Source of the DNA: Nonomuraea sp. NBC_00507 | GTDB lineage: Bacteria > Actinomycetota > Actinomycetes > Streptosporangiales > Streptosporangiaceae | Direction: 5' to 3' | DNA: 64,000 bases | Assembly (NCBI RefSeq): GCF_036013525.1 | Contig: NZ_CP107853.1 | Location: 11,656,001-11,720,000, forward strand | Part shown: piece by piece, positions 27,624 through 38,552 of the stretch | Position numbering within the stretch: position 1 is the stretch's first letter | Layout: every line of letters begins with the position of its first letter | Notes under the pieces: generated by a model | Databases searched by the model: none | Seen by the model: the letters and a program-made list of their open reading frames with translations, nothing else | What the model was told of the DNA's origin: nothing | Translations under genes and position numbers: made by a program

Positions 27624-28415
27624 TCAGCCCCTGCCGACGCGTGCGAGCTGACGCGCCTGGGCCACCAGGCGACCGGCGGAGTCGCGCACCTCGACCTCCT
27701 CGTCGAACCAGCCGTCGAAGATCAGCCGGCCGCTGCCGAGCAGGGTCAGCCAGCCGGGCGCGGGCAGCGCGCGCAGGTGCCAGGTGAGGTCCACGGTCGG
27801 CGCCCAGCCGCGCGCGCCCGCCGAGAACACCACGGGCGGCAACGCGTCCACGGCCAGCGCCAGCACGTACGGGTCCGGGTCCTGCGGCTCGGCCATCCTG
27901 AAGTACGCCCGCGACTCGGGCCTGCCGGTGGGGTTGCCGGTCAGCCAGCCGATCGTGGGCGGGTCGAAGAGCAGCTCCATCTGGGCGCTCAGGGTCATGC
28001 CCGATTCCGGCTTGGGGTCGGGGAGCTTGAGGCAGTCCTCGAGGGCCGGCATGTCATGCGCTGATTTTTCGGCATAAATCGGCTCAACGTCGTTCAACGT
28101 GGCCGTCGTGATCAGGCTCTCGATCTGCGCCACGCCATCCTGGACGAGCGTGGCCCGGGCGAAGGCGGCCGTCCTGCCCGCCTTCAGCGGCTCCACCTTG
28201 ACCTGGGCGGGGCCGGGCGCCGGCGCTTTGAGGAACTGCGCGGTCGTGCTCACCGGATGGTCGAACGGCGAGGCGTCCACCGCCGCGCGCAGGATCACCG
28301 CCATGAGGTAGCCGCCGTTGAGCGGGCCGCCGATGGCGTATCCGGGGTCGATGCACACGTCGTAGGTGCCGTCGTCGACCCTGATCGCCTGCGTGGCCTC
28401 GTCGAACTTGGTCAT
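27624..28415 (-). CDS. Thioesterase family protein (double hotdog)
   Basis: 263 residues. An N-terminal hotdog (GGPLNGGYLMAVILRAAVD, HPVSTTAQFLKA) and a C-terminal one (VDLTWHLRALPAPGWLTLLG, GWFDEEVEVRDSAGRLVAQ) match TesB-like acyl-CoA thioesterases of actinobacteria, which hydrolyse acyl-CoA in the cytosol. ATG 28415 follows a GGCGGGA site. A TAGAAT -10 box sits 27 bp upstream. Confidence 0.88.
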   Translation of the reverse strand: MTKFDEATQAIRVDDGTYDVCIDPGYAIGGPLNGGYLMAVILRAAVDASPFDHPVSTTAQFLKAPAPGPAQVKVEPLKAGRTAAFARATLVQDGVAQIESLITTATLNDVEPIYAEKSAHDMPALEDCLKLPDPKPESGMTLSAQMELLFDPPTIGWLTGNPTGRPESRAYFRMAEPQDPDPYVLALAVDALPPVVFSAGARGWAPTVDLTWHLRALPAPGWLTLLGSGRLIFDGWFDEEVEVRDSAGRLVAQARQLARVGRG

Positions 28416-28436
28416 CCGCTCCCGCCTCAGCCTGGA

Positions 28437-28449
28437 ACTATATTCTAGT
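28437..28449 (-). promoter_or_regulatory. -10 box TAGAAT within an imperfect palindrome
   Basis: ACTATATTCTAGT has 6-bp arms with one mismatch; on the minus strand it contains TAGAAT (28442-28447), placing an operator-like sequence on the thioesterase promoter. Confidence 0.4.
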
Positions 28450-28524
28450 AGCCCCATACTCTACGACATGCGTCTGTCAGCGCGCCTACCTGCGAAAACA
28501 TGGTCGGGCTGAGAGAGTTTGATC

Positions 28525-28851
28525 ATGGCAGTTGTCACCGAACTCATAGGTCAGTCCGTCTGGGACTGCCACGGGGTGTGGGTCGGTCACGTCGTCGACA
28601 TCCGCATGATCAAGCACAAGGGCGAGCTCCAGCAGAGCCACACCGTCAACGGACTTGTCGTGTCCAGCCGGCGCGCGCCGCTCCTGCTCGGGCTCACCCG
28701 CAACCTCCACGGGCGCGTCCCCTGGCTCTCCCGGGTCCTGGCACGCGTGATCTACGCGGGATGCACGTTCGTGCCGTGGTCGAGCGTCGCCGACTACGCG
28801 AGCGGCGAGGTGCATATCGATGTGCTCAGAAAGGAGCTCCCCAGAGTCTGA
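28525..28851 (+). CDS. PRC-barrel-like protein
   Basis: 108 residues. The start (LIGQSVWDCHGVWVGHVVDI) resembles a PRC-barrel beta unit, followed by LHGRVPWLSRVLARVIYAG and FVPWSSVADY. Such domains bind RNA or partner proteins; no specific role is known. ATG 28525 has GAGAGA upstream. It is divergent from the thioesterase gene and precedes the DUF3352 gene by 85 bp. Confidence 0.6.
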   Translation: MAVVTELIGQSVWDCHGVWVGHVVDIRMIKHKGELQQSHTVNGLVVSSRRAPLLLGLTRNLHGRVPWLSRVLARVIYAGCTFVPWSSVADYASGEVHIDVLRKELPRV

Positions 28852-28936
28852 TTTCGACTTCAGCACATTGCAAGCGGCTGACAAGCAACATCAGATAACT
28901 TCTCTGTGGTTAAAAGTCCACATTGTGAGTTGAGTG

Positions 28937-30781
28937 ATGTCTGCGAATAATCCCCCTTACGGCCAGGATCCTGACCGGACTACGGCGTACAACTGGAACC
29001 AGGGGCAGCCGTACCCTCCGCAGCAGCCTTACCCCCAGCAGCAGTCCTATGGTGAACAGGGGGCTTATGGGCAGCAGGGCTATGACCAGCAGGGCGCCTA
29101 CGGTCAGCAGGGCAACCCTGGCCAGCAGCCCTACGGCCAGCAGCAGCCGGCCTATGGACAGCAGGCGTACGGTCAGCAGGCTTACGGGCAGCAACAGCCG
29201 CCGTACGGGCAGCAGGCCCAGGGTGGCTGGCAGCAGGAGCAGATGCCGCAGGGCGGCTGGCAGCAGGAGCAGAGCTGGCAGCAGGGCCAGTACGCGCAGG
29301 CGGGATGGCAGCAGCAGGGGCCTGAAGGCTTCGGCCCGCCCGGGCCGGCCAAGAAGAGCCGCAAGGGCTGGCTGATCGCGGGCGCCGCGACCCTCGCGGT
29401 GGTCCTGCTCGGCGGCGGCGCGGTGTGGGCCGTGGGCGCCATCGGCGGCGGCGGCACGCAGCCGAACGACGTCCTGCCCGCCAACTCCATCGCCTACGCC
29501 CGCCTCGACCTGGACCCGGCCGCGAACCAGAAGCTGGCGCTGTTCGAGCTCGCCAGGAAGTTCACGGTCACCAAGGACTCCTTCACCGGCGAGGACCCGC
29601 GTAAGGCGCTGTTCGACACCATCAACAAGGACTCCGACAGCAAGATCGACTTTGCCAAGGACGTCGACCCGTGGCTGGGCAGCAGGATCGGCTTCGCCGC
29701 CGTCCCCTCCGGCAAGCAGGAGCCCGACTTCGCGGTGGCCGTCCAGGTCAAGGACCAGGAGCAGGCCAAGGCCGGCATCGCCAAGCTGATGGACGGCGAC
29801 AAGTACGGCATCTCCTTCCGCGACGACTACGCGCTCCTCACCGCCAACCAGGGGCTGGCCGACAAGTACGCCCAGGCCGAGGGCAGCCTGGCTGACAACG
29901 CGGAGTTCAGCGAGGACATGGGTGCGGTCGGCGAGCAGGGCGTGCTGTCCTTCTGGGCCGACATGGGCGGCCTGATCGACTTGGCCAAGAAGGAGCTCCC
30001 CGCCGACCAGCGGGCGGCGATCGACAAGATCAAGGACGCCAGGTTCGCCGGCGCCCTGCGCTTCGACAGCGCGTACGTCGAGCTCGCCGGTACGGTGCGC
30101 GGCGGGACGGGCATGCTGCCCCAGGGCGACCTGCCCAAGGCCAACCTGGGCACCCTGCCCGCCACCACGGCCGGCGCGCTGTCGATCTCCGGCCTGGACC
30201 AGGTCGTCACCAAGCAGTGGTCCGAGATCGAGAAGCAGGCCTCGGCGACCGGGGCCGCGGAGATCAAGCAGCTCATCGAGCAGGCCAAGACCCAGTTCGG
30301 CCTGGAGCTGCCGGCTGACCTCGCCACGGTCTTCGGCAAGAACTTCACGCTCGCGGTGGACAGCGAGGGCCTGAACAGCGACCAGATCAAGGGCGGCGTG
30401 CGCATCGCCACCGACCCGGCCAAGGCGCAGGCCATCCTCGACAAGATCCAGCAGGCGATGACCTCCAGCGGGCAGCCCGCTCCTCAGATCGCCAAGGTCG
30501 CCGGGGACGGCGTCTTCACGGTGGCGACGACCGAGGAGTACGCCAAGAAGCTGGCCGAGGAGGGCACGCTGGGCGACTCGGAGACGTTCCAGACCGCGAT
30601 CCCGAACGCGGGCGAGGCCACGTCGGCGGTCTTCGTCGACCTCGACAAGCTGGAGAGCCTCTACCTCAAGAACATGCAGGGCGACGAGAAGGCCAACCTG
30701 CAGGTGCTGAGGGCCATCGGCATCAGCGGCACCCAGACCGACACCGAGGCGACGTTCTCGATGCGGGTCCTGTTCAACTAA
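28937..30781 (+). CDS. DUF3352 protein with a glutamine-rich N-terminus
   Basis: 614 residues. Residues 24-130 are Tyr/Gly/Gln repeats (many YGQQ and GGWQQEQ units), a prion-like low-complexity cytosolic tail. One membrane segment follows (144-170, [21 protein letters not shown]), then a large extracytoplasmic DUF3352 domain beginning [19 protein letters not shown]3352 function is unknown. ATG 28937, GTG 28934 adjacent. The gene ends at a very strong bidirectional terminator shared with cysM. Confidence 0.88.
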   Translation: MSANNPPYGQDPDRTTAYNWNQGQPYPPQQPYPQQQSYGEQGAYGQQGYDQQGAYGQQGNPGQQPYGQQQPAYGQQAYGQQAYGQQQPPYGQQAQGGWQQEQMPQGGWQQEQSWQQGQYAQAGWQQQGPEGFGPPGPAKKSRKGWLIAGAATLAVVLLGGGAVWAVGAIGGGGTQPNDVLPANSIAYARLDLDPAANQKLALFELARKFTVTKDSFTGEDPRKALFDTINKDSDSKIDFAKDVDPWLGSRIGFAAVPSGKQEPDFAVAVQVKDQEQAKAGIAKLMDGDKYGISFRDDYALLTANQGLADKYAQAEGSLADNAEFSEDMGAVGEQGVLSFWADMGGLIDLAKKELPADQRAAIDKIKDARFAGALRFDSAYVELAGTVRGGTGMLPQGDLPKANLGTLPATTAGALSISGLDQVVTKQWSEIEKQASATGAAEIKQLIEQAKTQFGLELPADLATVFGKNFTLAVDSEGLNSDQIKGGVRIATDPAKAQAILDKIQQAMTSSGQPAPQIAKVAGDGVFTVATTEEYAKKLAEEGTLGDSETFQTAIPNAGEATSAVFVDLDKLESLYLKNMQGDEKANLQVLRAIGISGTQTDTEATFSMRVLFN

Positions 30782-30788
30782 GGGCGTA

Positions 30789-30828
30789 ACGAAAGGGCGG
30801 CCGGTCCCCTGACCGGCCGCCCTTTCGT
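30789..30828. terminator. Bidirectional terminator, 18-bp stem
   Basis: From 30789 to 30806 and 30811 to 30828 the arms are perfectly complementary around the loop CCCT. The stem carries A-rich and T-rich ends (GAAAGGG, CCCTTTC), suiting termination from both sides, between the DUF3352 gene and cysM. Confidence 0.9.
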
Positions 30829-30839
30829 GTTCCAGACGC

Positions 30840-32061
<1,222 letters not shown>

Positions 32062-32215
32062 CGCGGTCAGTCTCCTCATGTCATGTCGTCGTCCCATCGG
32101 CAGACAACGCCGACGGCTGAAAGGGGATTCCAGGCTCAGTGACGTCAGTTGCGACAGTCATAGACGACGACAGCCGGAGTATGCGCGAAGAGGAAGCTCT
32201 GCACCGGCCGGACCA

Positions 32216-32617
32216 TCATGGGAGAAACCTTACCTCTTCCTCGGTAATCACTCCGTCGAGGATCCGGTAGGAGCGGAACTCCGCCTTGTTGTCATCCCTG
32301 GTGGAGACCAGGACGTAGTGCGCGTTGGGCTCGGAGGCGTAGGACACGTCGGTGCGTGACGGGTAGGCCTCGGTGGCGGTGTGGGAGTGGTAGATCACGA
32401 CGGGTTCCTCGTCGCGGTCGTCCATCTCGCGCCACACGCGCAACTGCTCCATCGAGTCGAAGCGGTAGAAGGTGGGCGAACGCTCGGCGTTCGCCATGGG
32501 GACGAACCGCTCGGGAACGCCGTTCTTGCCCGCGATCACACCGCACGCCTCGTCGGGGTGGTCGGCCCGGGCGTGGGCGACGATCTTGTCCGCCAGTTCC
32601 TGCGAGATCGAGAGCAT
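32216..32617 (-). CDS. mec: Mec+ metalloprotease (JAMM), CysO-cysteine hydrolase
   Basis: 133 residues. A JAMM/MPN+ zinc site is visible: Glu23, His77 and His79 in YHSHT, Ser87 and Asp90 in SRTD. It cleaves the cysteine from the CysO C-terminus and so completes the pathway with cysO and cysM. A 154-bp gap separates it from cysO. Confidence 0.93.
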   Translation of the reverse strand: MLSISQELADKIVAHARADHPDEACGVIAGKNGVPERFVPMANAERSPTFYRFDSMEQLRVWREMDDRDEEPVVIYHSHTATEAYPSRTDVSYASEPNAHYVLVSTRDDNKAEFRSYRILDGVITEEEVRFLP

Positions 32618-32626
32618 GCCCGGAAA

Positions 32627-33151
32627 TTACCAGAGCGCTCGGACCAGGCTGTCCTGGAGGTAGGTCAACCAGTCATAGGTGACATAGGCCGGGTATCTAG
32701 GGTCGTCCTCGGACATCATGGCGATCTCATCGTGGATCTCCTCGGTCACCTCCAGCTTGGTGCCGAGGGTGAGCCGGATGTCGTTGAGCGCCCGCAGCCA
32801 CGCCTGGGCCTGCTCGGGTGTCAGGTCGAAGCGCCCGGACGCGGCGCTGTCGAGCACGGTCTGCGCGTCGGCCCGTTTGCCGTCGCGCAGCGTGGCCTCG
32901 GTGTAGCGGCGGAACTCGGCCGCCTCTTTGTCGTCTTCATACGCCGACGGGAACAGGCGCGCCAGCACCGGGTCCGACGGAGCCTCGGTCGAGCCGATGC
33001 CCAGCGCCCGCTCCAGCGGATCGTCGCTCGTCTCCCCCGGCGTCACGAGGCCGAGCGTCATCGACACGAGCGAGCGCAGCAGCGAGACCTCCGCGGCCTC
33101 GAACCGCGCGACGACTCCGCCACCTTTGCCCGGCGAGAACCCCGAACTCAC
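32627..33151 (-). CDS. DUF2017 protein
   Basis: 174 residues, acidic. The C-terminal half (SGRFDLTPEQAQAWLRALND, RLTLGTKLEVTEE, YVTYDWLTYLQDSLVRAL) is typical of DUF2017, always found beside clpS in actinobacteria (Rv1332). GTG 33151 has AGAGG five bases upstream; GTG 33157 is less well placed. Possibly linked to ClpS-dependent proteolysis, but function is unknown. Confidence 0.9.
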   Translation of the reverse strand: MSSGFSPGKGGGVVARFEAAEVSLLRSLVSMTLGLVTPGETSDDPLERALGIGSTEAPSDPVLARLFPSAYEDDKEAAEFRRYTEATLRDGKRADAQTVLDSAASGRFDLTPEQAQAWLRALNDIRLTLGTKLEVTEEIHDEIAMMSEDDPRYPAYVTYDWLTYLQDSLVRALW

Positions 33152-33170
33152 CCGCACCTCTTCACGTGCA

Positions 33171-33464
33171 TCACTTGACCGAATCCGGCTGGAGCGTCGC
33201 CCACAGGCCGTAGGAGTGGAGAATCTGCACATCGCGTTCCATCTCTTCGCGCGTGCCGCTGGACACGACCGCCTTACCCTTGTGGTGTACGTCCAGCATG
33301 AGTTTCTCGGCCTTCTCCTTGGTGTAGCCGAAGACCGTTTGGAAGACGTAGGTCACGTAGGACATGAGGTTGACGGGGTCGTTCCAGACGATGGTTACCC
33401 ATGGCAGATCGGGCCGGACGTCCGATGACGGACGCTCGACGGTGATTGGAGCGGTGCTACCCAC
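33171..33464 (-). CDS. clpS: ATP-dependent Clp protease adaptor ClpS
   Basis: 97 residues. [20 protein letters not shown] and the downstream [14 protein letters not shown] contain the conserved substrate pocket and ClpA/C-binding surface. It delivers N-degron substrates to ClpCP. Divergent from pncB. Confidence 0.95.
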   Translation of the reverse strand: MGSTAPITVERPSSDVRPDLPWVTIVWNDPVNLMSYVTYVFQTVFGYTKEKAEKLMLDVHHKGKAVVSSGTREEMERDVQILHSYGLWATLQPDSVK

Positions 33465-33491
33465 ATCCCCGAGTCTGCCCTATCTGGGCCG

Positions 33492-33497
33492 TAGTCT
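33492..33497 (+). promoter_or_regulatory. -10 element TAGTCT of pncB
   Basis: Seven bases before GTG 33505, supporting a leaderless start there. Confidence 0.45.
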
Positions 33498-33504
33498 TCG
33501 AGTC

Positions 33505-34794
33505 GTGACAATGACCATGAGCACTGCGTTGCTCACAGATCACTATGAGCTGACGATGCTGCAGGCCGCGCTGCGAAGCGGGGCGGCCCACAGACGCGCG
33601 GTCTTCGAGGTGTTCGCCCGACACCTGCCGGGCGGGCGGCGCTACGGGGTTGTCGCTGGGACGGGACGTGTCCTGGACGAGCTCGAACACTTCCGTTTTG
33701 GTGACAATGAACTCACCTATCTGCAGGCGCGCCAGGTCGTGGACGACGCCACTCTGGCGTTTCTGGCCGATTACCGGTTTTCGGGCAACATCTACGGCTA
33801 CCGCGAGGGTGACCTCTATTTCCCCGCCTCTCCCATCATGGTCGTGGAGGGCACCTTCGCCGAGGCCGTGGTGCTGGAGACGCTGATCCTGTCGATCCTC
33901 AATCACGACTGCGCGATCGCCTCCGCCGCCTCCCGCATGACCAACGCCGCGGGCAAGCGCCCGATCATCGAGATGGGCTCGCGGCGGACGCACGAGAGCG
34001 CGGCGGTGGCCGCCGCCCGGGCCGCGTACATCGCCGGGTTCGCCTCGACCTCCAACCTGATGGCCGGGCAGAAGTACGGCATCCCCACGGCCGGCACGGC
34101 GGCGCACGCCTTCACGCTGCTGCACGACTCCGAGCGGGCGGCGTTCGAAGCCCAGATCGCCTCACTCGGGCCGGAGACGACCCTGCTGGTGGACACCTAC
34201 GACGTGCCGGAGGCGGTCCGCACGGCGGTGGAGCTGGCCGGGCCCAAGCTCGGCGCGGTCCGCATCGACTCCGGCGACCTGGCCGCCGCGGCGCAGGAGG
34301 TGCGCGAGCAACTCGACGCGCTCGGCGCCTTCAACACCCGCATCCTGGTCACCTCGGACCTGGACGAATACGCCATCGCCGCGCTCGCCGCCGCCCCGGT
34401 GGACGGGTACGGGGTGGGCACCTCGCTGGTGACCGGGTCGGGGGTGCCCACGGCGGCACTGGTGTACAAGCTGGTGGCGCGGGAGACGGCCGCGGGCAAG
34501 CTGGAGCCTGTGGCCAAGCGCTCGGTGGGCAAGCCGTCGCGGGGCGGGCGCAAGGAGGCGTACCGGGTGCTGGACTCCTCCGGCCATGCCGAGACCGAGC
34601 TGATCACCACTGGGGGCGTGGTCCCCGAGGGCGGCATTCCCCTGCTGCACGAGCTGGTGCGCGAGGGCGAGGTCGTCGGCGCGGAGCCCCTGTCCGCCGC
34701 CCGCGAACGCCACGCGCAGGCCGTCGCCACACTCCCGCTGGAGGCCCTCCACCTGGGCCGGGGGTACGCGGCGGTCCCCACGGAGTTCGCCTGA
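33505..34794 (+). CDS. pncB: Nicotinate phosphoribosyltransferase
   Basis: 429 residues from GTG 33505; ATG 33511 and 33517 are alternatives, but a -10 TAGTCT seven bases upstream favours the GTG as the mRNA start. LLTDHYELTML, IEMGSRRTHE, FASTSN and the RIDSGDL phosphoribosyl site are intact. It makes NaMN from nicotinate. pncA follows 15 bp later, so the pair recycles nicotinamide to NAD. Confidence 0.95.
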   Translation: MTMTMSTALLTDHYELTMLQAALRSGAAHRRAVFEVFARHLPGGRRYGVVAGTGRVLDELEHFRFGDNELTYLQARQVVDDATLAFLADYRFSGNIYGYREGDLYFPASPIMVVEGTFAEAVVLETLILSILNHDCAIASAASRMTNAAGKRPIIEMGSRRTHESAAVAAARAAYIAGFASTSNLMAGQKYGIPTAGTAAHAFTLLHDSERAAFEAQIASLGPETTLLVDTYDVPEAVRTAVELAGPKLGAVRIDSGDLAAAAQEVREQLDALGAFNTRILVTSDLDEYAIAALAAAPVDGYGVGTSLVTGSGVPTAALVYKLVARETAAGKLEPVAKRSVGKPSRGGRKEAYRVLDSSGHAETELITTGGVVPEGGIPLLHELVREGEVVGAEPLSAARERHAQAVATLPLEALHLGRGYAAVPTEFA

Positions 34795-34796
34795 CG

Positions 34797-34802
34797 TATC
34801 GT
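34797..34802 (+). promoter_or_regulatory. -10 element TATCGT before pncA
   Basis: Six bases before ATG 34809; pncA could have its own leaderless transcript in addition to read-through from pncB. Confidence 0.4.
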
Positions 34803-34808
34803 GCCACT

Positions 34809-35378
34809 ATGGGCACCGCATTGATCATCGTCGATGTGCAGAACGACTTCTGCGAGGGTGGCAGCCTTCCCGTGGCCGGCGGGTCCGCGGTGGCGGCGGC
34901 GATCACCCGCCACGTGGCCGACCACGGCTACGACCATGTGGTCGCCACCCGCGACTACCACGTCTCCCCCGGCGACCACTTCTCGGAGTCGCCCGACTAC
35001 CTCTCGAGCTGGCCGGCCCACTGTGTGGCCGGCACGCCGGGGGCGGACTTCCATCCGTCGTTCGACGTGTCGGCGGTGGAGGAGGTCTTCAGCAAGGGGA
35101 CCAACGCGGCGGCGTACAGCGGGTTCGAGGGCGCGTCCGGCGACGGGGTGTCGCTCGTGGACTGGCTCAGGGAGCGCGGGGTGCGCGAGGTGGACGTCGT
35201 GGGCATCGCCACCGACCACTGCGTGCGCGCCACGGCCCTGGACGCGGTCAAGCACGGCCTTGCGGTGCGCGTCCTGCTTGACCTCACGGCCGGTGTCTCG
35301 CGCGCCACGACGGAGGCGGCGATGGAGGAGCTGAAGAATGCGGGCGCCACCTTGCGGGGAGCGCCTGCCGTGGGCTGA
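34809..35378 (+). CDS. pncA: Nicotinamidase
   Basis: 189 residues. Catalytic Asp9, Lys96 (FSKGTN) and Cys138 (ATDHCVRATALDA) and metal ligands Asp49, His51, His57 (RDYHVSPGDH) are all visible. It deamidates nicotinamide to nicotinate, the substrate of the upstream PncB. Confidence 0.96.
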   Translation: MGTALIIVDVQNDFCEGGSLPVAGGSAVAAAITRHVADHGYDHVVATRDYHVSPGDHFSESPDYLSSWPAHCVAGTPGADFHPSFDVSAVEEVFSKGTNAAAYSGFEGASGDGVSLVDWLRERGVREVDVVGIATDHCVRATALDAVKHGLAVRVLLDLTAGVSRATTEAAMEELKNAGATLRGAPAVG

Positions 35379-35498
35379 CCCCCACCGTCCATCACGCTGC
35401 GCAACGCTGAGGTGATGTGATATCAAGAGGGACGGACGCTCTCCGCAGTCGTGCCAACACGGAGCGTGACTCGTCTTCCTCGTCGTGGGAGGTTCTTC

Positions 35499-35996
35499 AT
35501 GCTGGCCCTCTCCTTAGGAGCGGCCTGGCTGCTCCTCGGCCCGCTCAGCCTGTGGCTCCTCATCAAGGGCAGCGCCGCCGAGCGCATGCGCGCGATCGTC
35601 ATGCTGGCGCTGCTGGAAGGCAGCACGATCGTGATGAGCCAGCTCGCTCAGGATTCCATCCCTGAGCACTCCGTGGTGTCCCACGACGTGTCACCGGCAC
35701 CTGTCTGCGACGAACGCACCCCTGCCCCGCGATCCGCCAGGGTCGGCAGGGCGCTCGTGCTGGCCTGGCCCGCCGTCCGCCGCGAATGTGAGACGGTCGA
35801 GGTCACCGTCCGCACCAAGGGGAGGCGGCTGCTGGTCTGGGTGCGTACCGCCCCGGGTCCGGGCGATCGCCGGACCGCCCTTCCCGTACGCGTCAAAGGC
35901 GACACGGCCCGCGTAACAGTCCCGTTGCCTGAAAAATCAGGCCATATCCCGGTTGATGGCCGCAGCGGCCGCCGGATCCCGGCACCGATGACATAG
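35499..35996 (+). CDS. Hypothetical membrane-anchored protein
   Basis: 165 residues from ATG 35499, seven bases after GGAGG. Starts with a membrane helix (LALSLGAAWLLLGPLSLWLLIKG); the rest is polar, with a basic beta-rich C-terminus (VRTKGRRLLVWVRTA). No family recognised. Lies alone between pncA and a hydrolase gene. Confidence 0.5.
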   Translation: MLALSLGAAWLLLGPLSLWLLIKGSAAERMRAIVMLALLEGSTIVMSQLAQDSIPEHSVVSHDVSPAPVCDERTPAPRSARVGRALVLAWPAVRRECETVEVTVRTKGRRLLVWVRTAPGPGDRRTALPVRVKGDTARVTVPLPEKSGHIPVDGRSGRRIPAPMT

Positions 35997-36017
35997 CCAT
36001 CTGGATGGAGCACTGCC

Positions 36018-36839
36018 ATGCCGTACATCACCGCGGCCGACCGCACCGAGATCTTCTACAAGGACTGGGGCTCCGGCCAGCCGGTCGTCTTCAGCCACGG
36101 CTGGCCGCTCAACGCCGACGCCTGGGACAGCCAGTTGCGTCTGGTGGCCGAGAACGGCTACCGCGCCATCGCCCATGACCGCCGCGGCCACGGACGCTCC
36201 ACACAGGCGTGGAGCGGCAACGACATGGACACCTACGCCGACGACCTGTTCAGCCTCCTGGAGACGCTGGACCTGCGCGGCGCGATCCTGGTCGGCCACT
36301 CGACGGGCGGCGGCGAGGTGGCGCGCTTCCTCGGCCGCCACGGCAGCACCCGCGTCTCCAAGGCCGTGCTCCTGGGCGCCGTGCCGCCACTGATGCTCAA
36401 GACGGACGCCAATCCGGGAGGCGTGCCCATCGAGGTCTTCGACGACATCCGCGCGGGCGTGCTGGCCGACCGCTCGCAGTTCTACAAGGACCTCAGCGCC
36501 CCCTTCTACGGCGCCAACCGGCCCGGCTCGACCGTCTCGCAGGGCACGCGGGAGGCGTTCTGGCTGATGAGCATGCAGTGCGGGCTGAAGGGCGCCTACG
36601 ACTGCGTCAAGCAGTTCTCGGAGACGGACTTCACCGAGGACCTGCGGCGCATCGACGTGCCGACGCTGATCGCGCACGGCGACGACGACCAGATCGTGCC
36701 CATCGCGAACGCCGCCATCAAATCGGCCGAGCTGGTCAAGGACGCCACGCTGCAGGTGTACGAAGGGGCTCCGCACGGCCTGACGGGCTCGTTCAACGAC
36801 GCCTTCAACGCCGACCTGCTGGCCTTCATCCAAAGCTGA
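36018..36839 (+). CDS. Alpha/beta hydrolase (non-haem chloroperoxidase-like)
   Basis: 273 residues. [12 protein letters not shown] (oxyanion region), nucleophile GHSTGGGE, acid in HGDDDQIVP and final His in GAPHGL form the triad. Closest in look to cofactor-free haloperoxidases/perhydrolases; an esterase role is equally possible. ATG 36018, weak ribosome site. Confidence 0.92.
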   Translation: MPYITAADRTEIFYKDWGSGQPVVFSHGWPLNADAWDSQLRLVAENGYRAIAHDRRGHGRSTQAWSGNDMDTYADDLFSLLETLDLRGAILVGHSTGGGEVARFLGRHGSTRVSKAVLLGAVPPLMLKTDANPGGVPIEVFDDIRAGVLADRSQFYKDLSAPFYGANRPGSTVSQGTREAFWLMSMQCGLKGAYDCVKQFSETDFTEDLRRIDVPTLIAHGDDDQIVPIANAAIKSAELVKDATLQVYEGAPHGLTGSFNDAFNADLLAFIQS

Positions 36840-36863
36840 TCGATTGGGGCTGATCGATTCGGC

Positions 36864-36869
36864 TAGGGT
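36864..36869 (+). promoter_or_regulatory. -10 element TAGGGT before the methyltransferase
   Basis: Eight bases before GTG 36878. Confidence 0.35.
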
Positions 36870-36877
36870 GGTCCGCC

Positions 36878-37534
36878 GTGACCGAACCGGACTTCCTGCG
36901 CGCCACCCGGGCGTCCTATGACGCCATGGCCGTCGACTACGCCGACTTCTTCCGTGACTCGCTGGCGGGCATGCCGCTGGACCGGGCGATGTTCGCCGCG
37001 TTCGCCGAGCTCGTACGGGACTCCGGGCCCGTGGCGGACGTCGGCTCCGGTCCGGGGTGGGTCACGGCGCACCTGCACGAGCTGGGGCTGGACGTCTTCG
37101 GTGTGGACCTGTCGCCGGAGATGGTGGCACTGGCCGGGCGCACATATCCCAGCCTGCGGTTCGAGGAGGGCTCGATGCTCGCCCTGGATCTGCCCGACGG
37201 GAAGCTGGGCGGTCTGGTGGCCTACTACTCGATCATTCACGTTCCGCTGGAGCGCGTGCCCGAGGTGTTCGCCGAGTTCCACCGGGTGCTGGCTCCAGGG
37301 GGTCACATGCTGGTGGCGTTCCAGGTCGGGGACGAGCCGGTGCACCGTACGGACGGGTTCGGCCACCCGATCTCGCTGGACTTCCACCGCCGGCAGCCGG
37401 ACCAGATCGCCGAGCTGCTCTGCGCGGCGGGCTTCGACGTGGATGCCCGTCTGCTCCGCGAGCCCCGGCCGGGCACCGCCTACGAGTTGACGCCGCAGGC
37501 CATGCTCCTGGCCCGCAAGCCTCTCGGTCTCTAG
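36878..37534 (+). CDS. Class I SAM-dependent methyltransferase
   Basis: 218 residues. SAM motif I is VADVGSGPGWVTAHL, followed by GVDLSPEMVALA and the late motif VLAPGGHMLVAF. Substrate unknown. Probably leaderless from GTG 36878. Convergent with the STAS gene, four bases apart. Confidence 0.92.
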   Translation: MTEPDFLRATRASYDAMAVDYADFFRDSLAGMPLDRAMFAAFAELVRDSGPVADVGSGPGWVTAHLHELGLDVFGVDLSPEMVALAGRTYPSLRFEEGSMLALDLPDGKLGGLVAYYSIIHVPLERVPEVFAEFHRVLAPGGHMLVAFQVGDEPVHRTDGFGHPISLDFHRRQPDQIAELLCAAGFDVDARLLREPRPGTAYELTPQAMLLARKPLGL

Positions 37535-37538
37535 GGGT

Positions 37539-37916
37539 TCAGGGCGCGGCCACGGCCAGCCGCAGGGCGTCGTCGAACTTCGCGAAGACCTCGAACGCGT
37601 GCCGCAGCCCGGTGATCGACAGCACCCTGGCCATGACCCCATGAACCCCGCCGAGCAGCAGCCTGGTCCCCCGGGCCTCACAGCGCTGCATGACGCTGAC
37701 GAGCTCGCTCATCCCCATGGAGTCGCAGAACGCCACCCCGCCGAGGTCCAGGATCAGGAAGGGCTGCGGGGGCAGCTCCCAGATGCGTTGCAGGTGCTCG
37801 CGCAGCACGGGCACCGCGTTGACGTCGAGCTCGCCCTCGAGCCTCATGATGATGGCGTTTCTTGAGAGGCCTGAAGTCACACTGAGCGTCGGCTTCCGGT
37901 TGGCCTCAGATGACAT
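37539..37916 (-). CDS. STAS-domain anti-sigma factor antagonist
   Basis: 125 residues, one STAS domain: LEGELDVNAVPVLREHL, then LDLGGVAFCDSMGMSEL with the phospho-acceptor Ser66, and GVMARVLSITGL. Such proteins bind an anti-sigma kinase when unphosphorylated. ATG 37916 has AAAGGA 9 bp upstream; GTG 37934 is longer. The partner kinase is not in the window. Confidence 0.88.
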   Translation of the reverse strand: MSSEANRKPTLSVTSGLSRNAIIMRLEGELDVNAVPVLREHLQRIWELPPQPFLILDLGGVAFCDSMGMSELVSVMQRCEARGTRLLLGGVHGVMARVLSITGLRHAFEVFAKFDDALRLAVAAP

Positions 37917-38087
37917 TGGCGAAGTCCTTTGCACATCTCAAGACGAGCCAAGAGAGGTTGTTGCCGCTTCCACCAAGCTTCTAACAGAAGGCCACTGCTC
38001 TGTGTCCAAATGCATAGGCCGCGGCGGAAGCGGCCAGGCCGGACGCGCGCAGCGCCGGGGGGCGAAGCGCCGCGCGGGAGGGCGTAC

Positions 38088-38306
38088 TCAGACCGCGAGG
38101 GTCAGGTACGCGAGAACCAGGACGGTGAGGATCACTACCAGGACGCTCGTGCCGCTGACCACCATGATGATGCGCGTCCGCCGGGCCATCCAGCGGATCG
38201 CGGCCACCGCCAGGGTGATCATGGTCGCCAGGATGAGGAGCGACCAGGTCTTGGTGTCGGTCGGAGGGGGCATTGCCACTGAGAGGTACAGAGCTAGATC
38301 TGTCAT
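38088..38306 (-). CDS. Small two-helix membrane protein
   Basis: 72 residues with two hydrophobic helices (WSLLILATMITLAVAAI; IIMVVSGTSVLVVILTVLVLAYL) separated by basic RWMARRTR. Unknown function. Start ATG 38306 has no strong ribosome site. Confidence 0.45.
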   Translation of the reverse strand: MTDLALYLSVAMPPPTDTKTWSLLILATMITLAVAAIRWMARRTRIIMVVSGTSVLVVILTVLVLAYLTLAV

Positions 38307-38360
38307 AAAGGTTTCCCTGGTGCGATGCGCTGTGACAGGAACCTTGCCTGCGTTCAGAAG

Positions 38361-38383
38361 ACTTCAGCATCCTTAACTGAAGT
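38361..38383. repeat. Inverted repeat ACTTCAG / CTGAAGT
   Basis: Seven-base arms around a 9-base loop, followed on the plus strand by TTGTCTCTCTTT. Either a weak terminator or an operator upstream of the small membrane protein. Confidence 0.35.
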
Positions 38384-38552
38384 TTGTCTCTCTTTATGAT
38401 TCCCTCGCTGAACCCAGGCCATTCGCACACTGCTACCAGAGATGCGTGGCTAGACTAAGGGCTCTTGTGCGCCCGATTCTCGCTAGTAGACCGTTCCGTT
38501 ACGGCCTAGCTGCGAATTCTCCATCGACTCGGGCAGCCGAATGGGCGTTTAC

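Noticed and set aside
28980..29330. Short repeated units resembling a CRISPR or satellite
   Set aside because: They are imperfect CAGCAG/TAYGG codon repeats encoding the Gln-rich tail; no spacers or conserved repeat unit.
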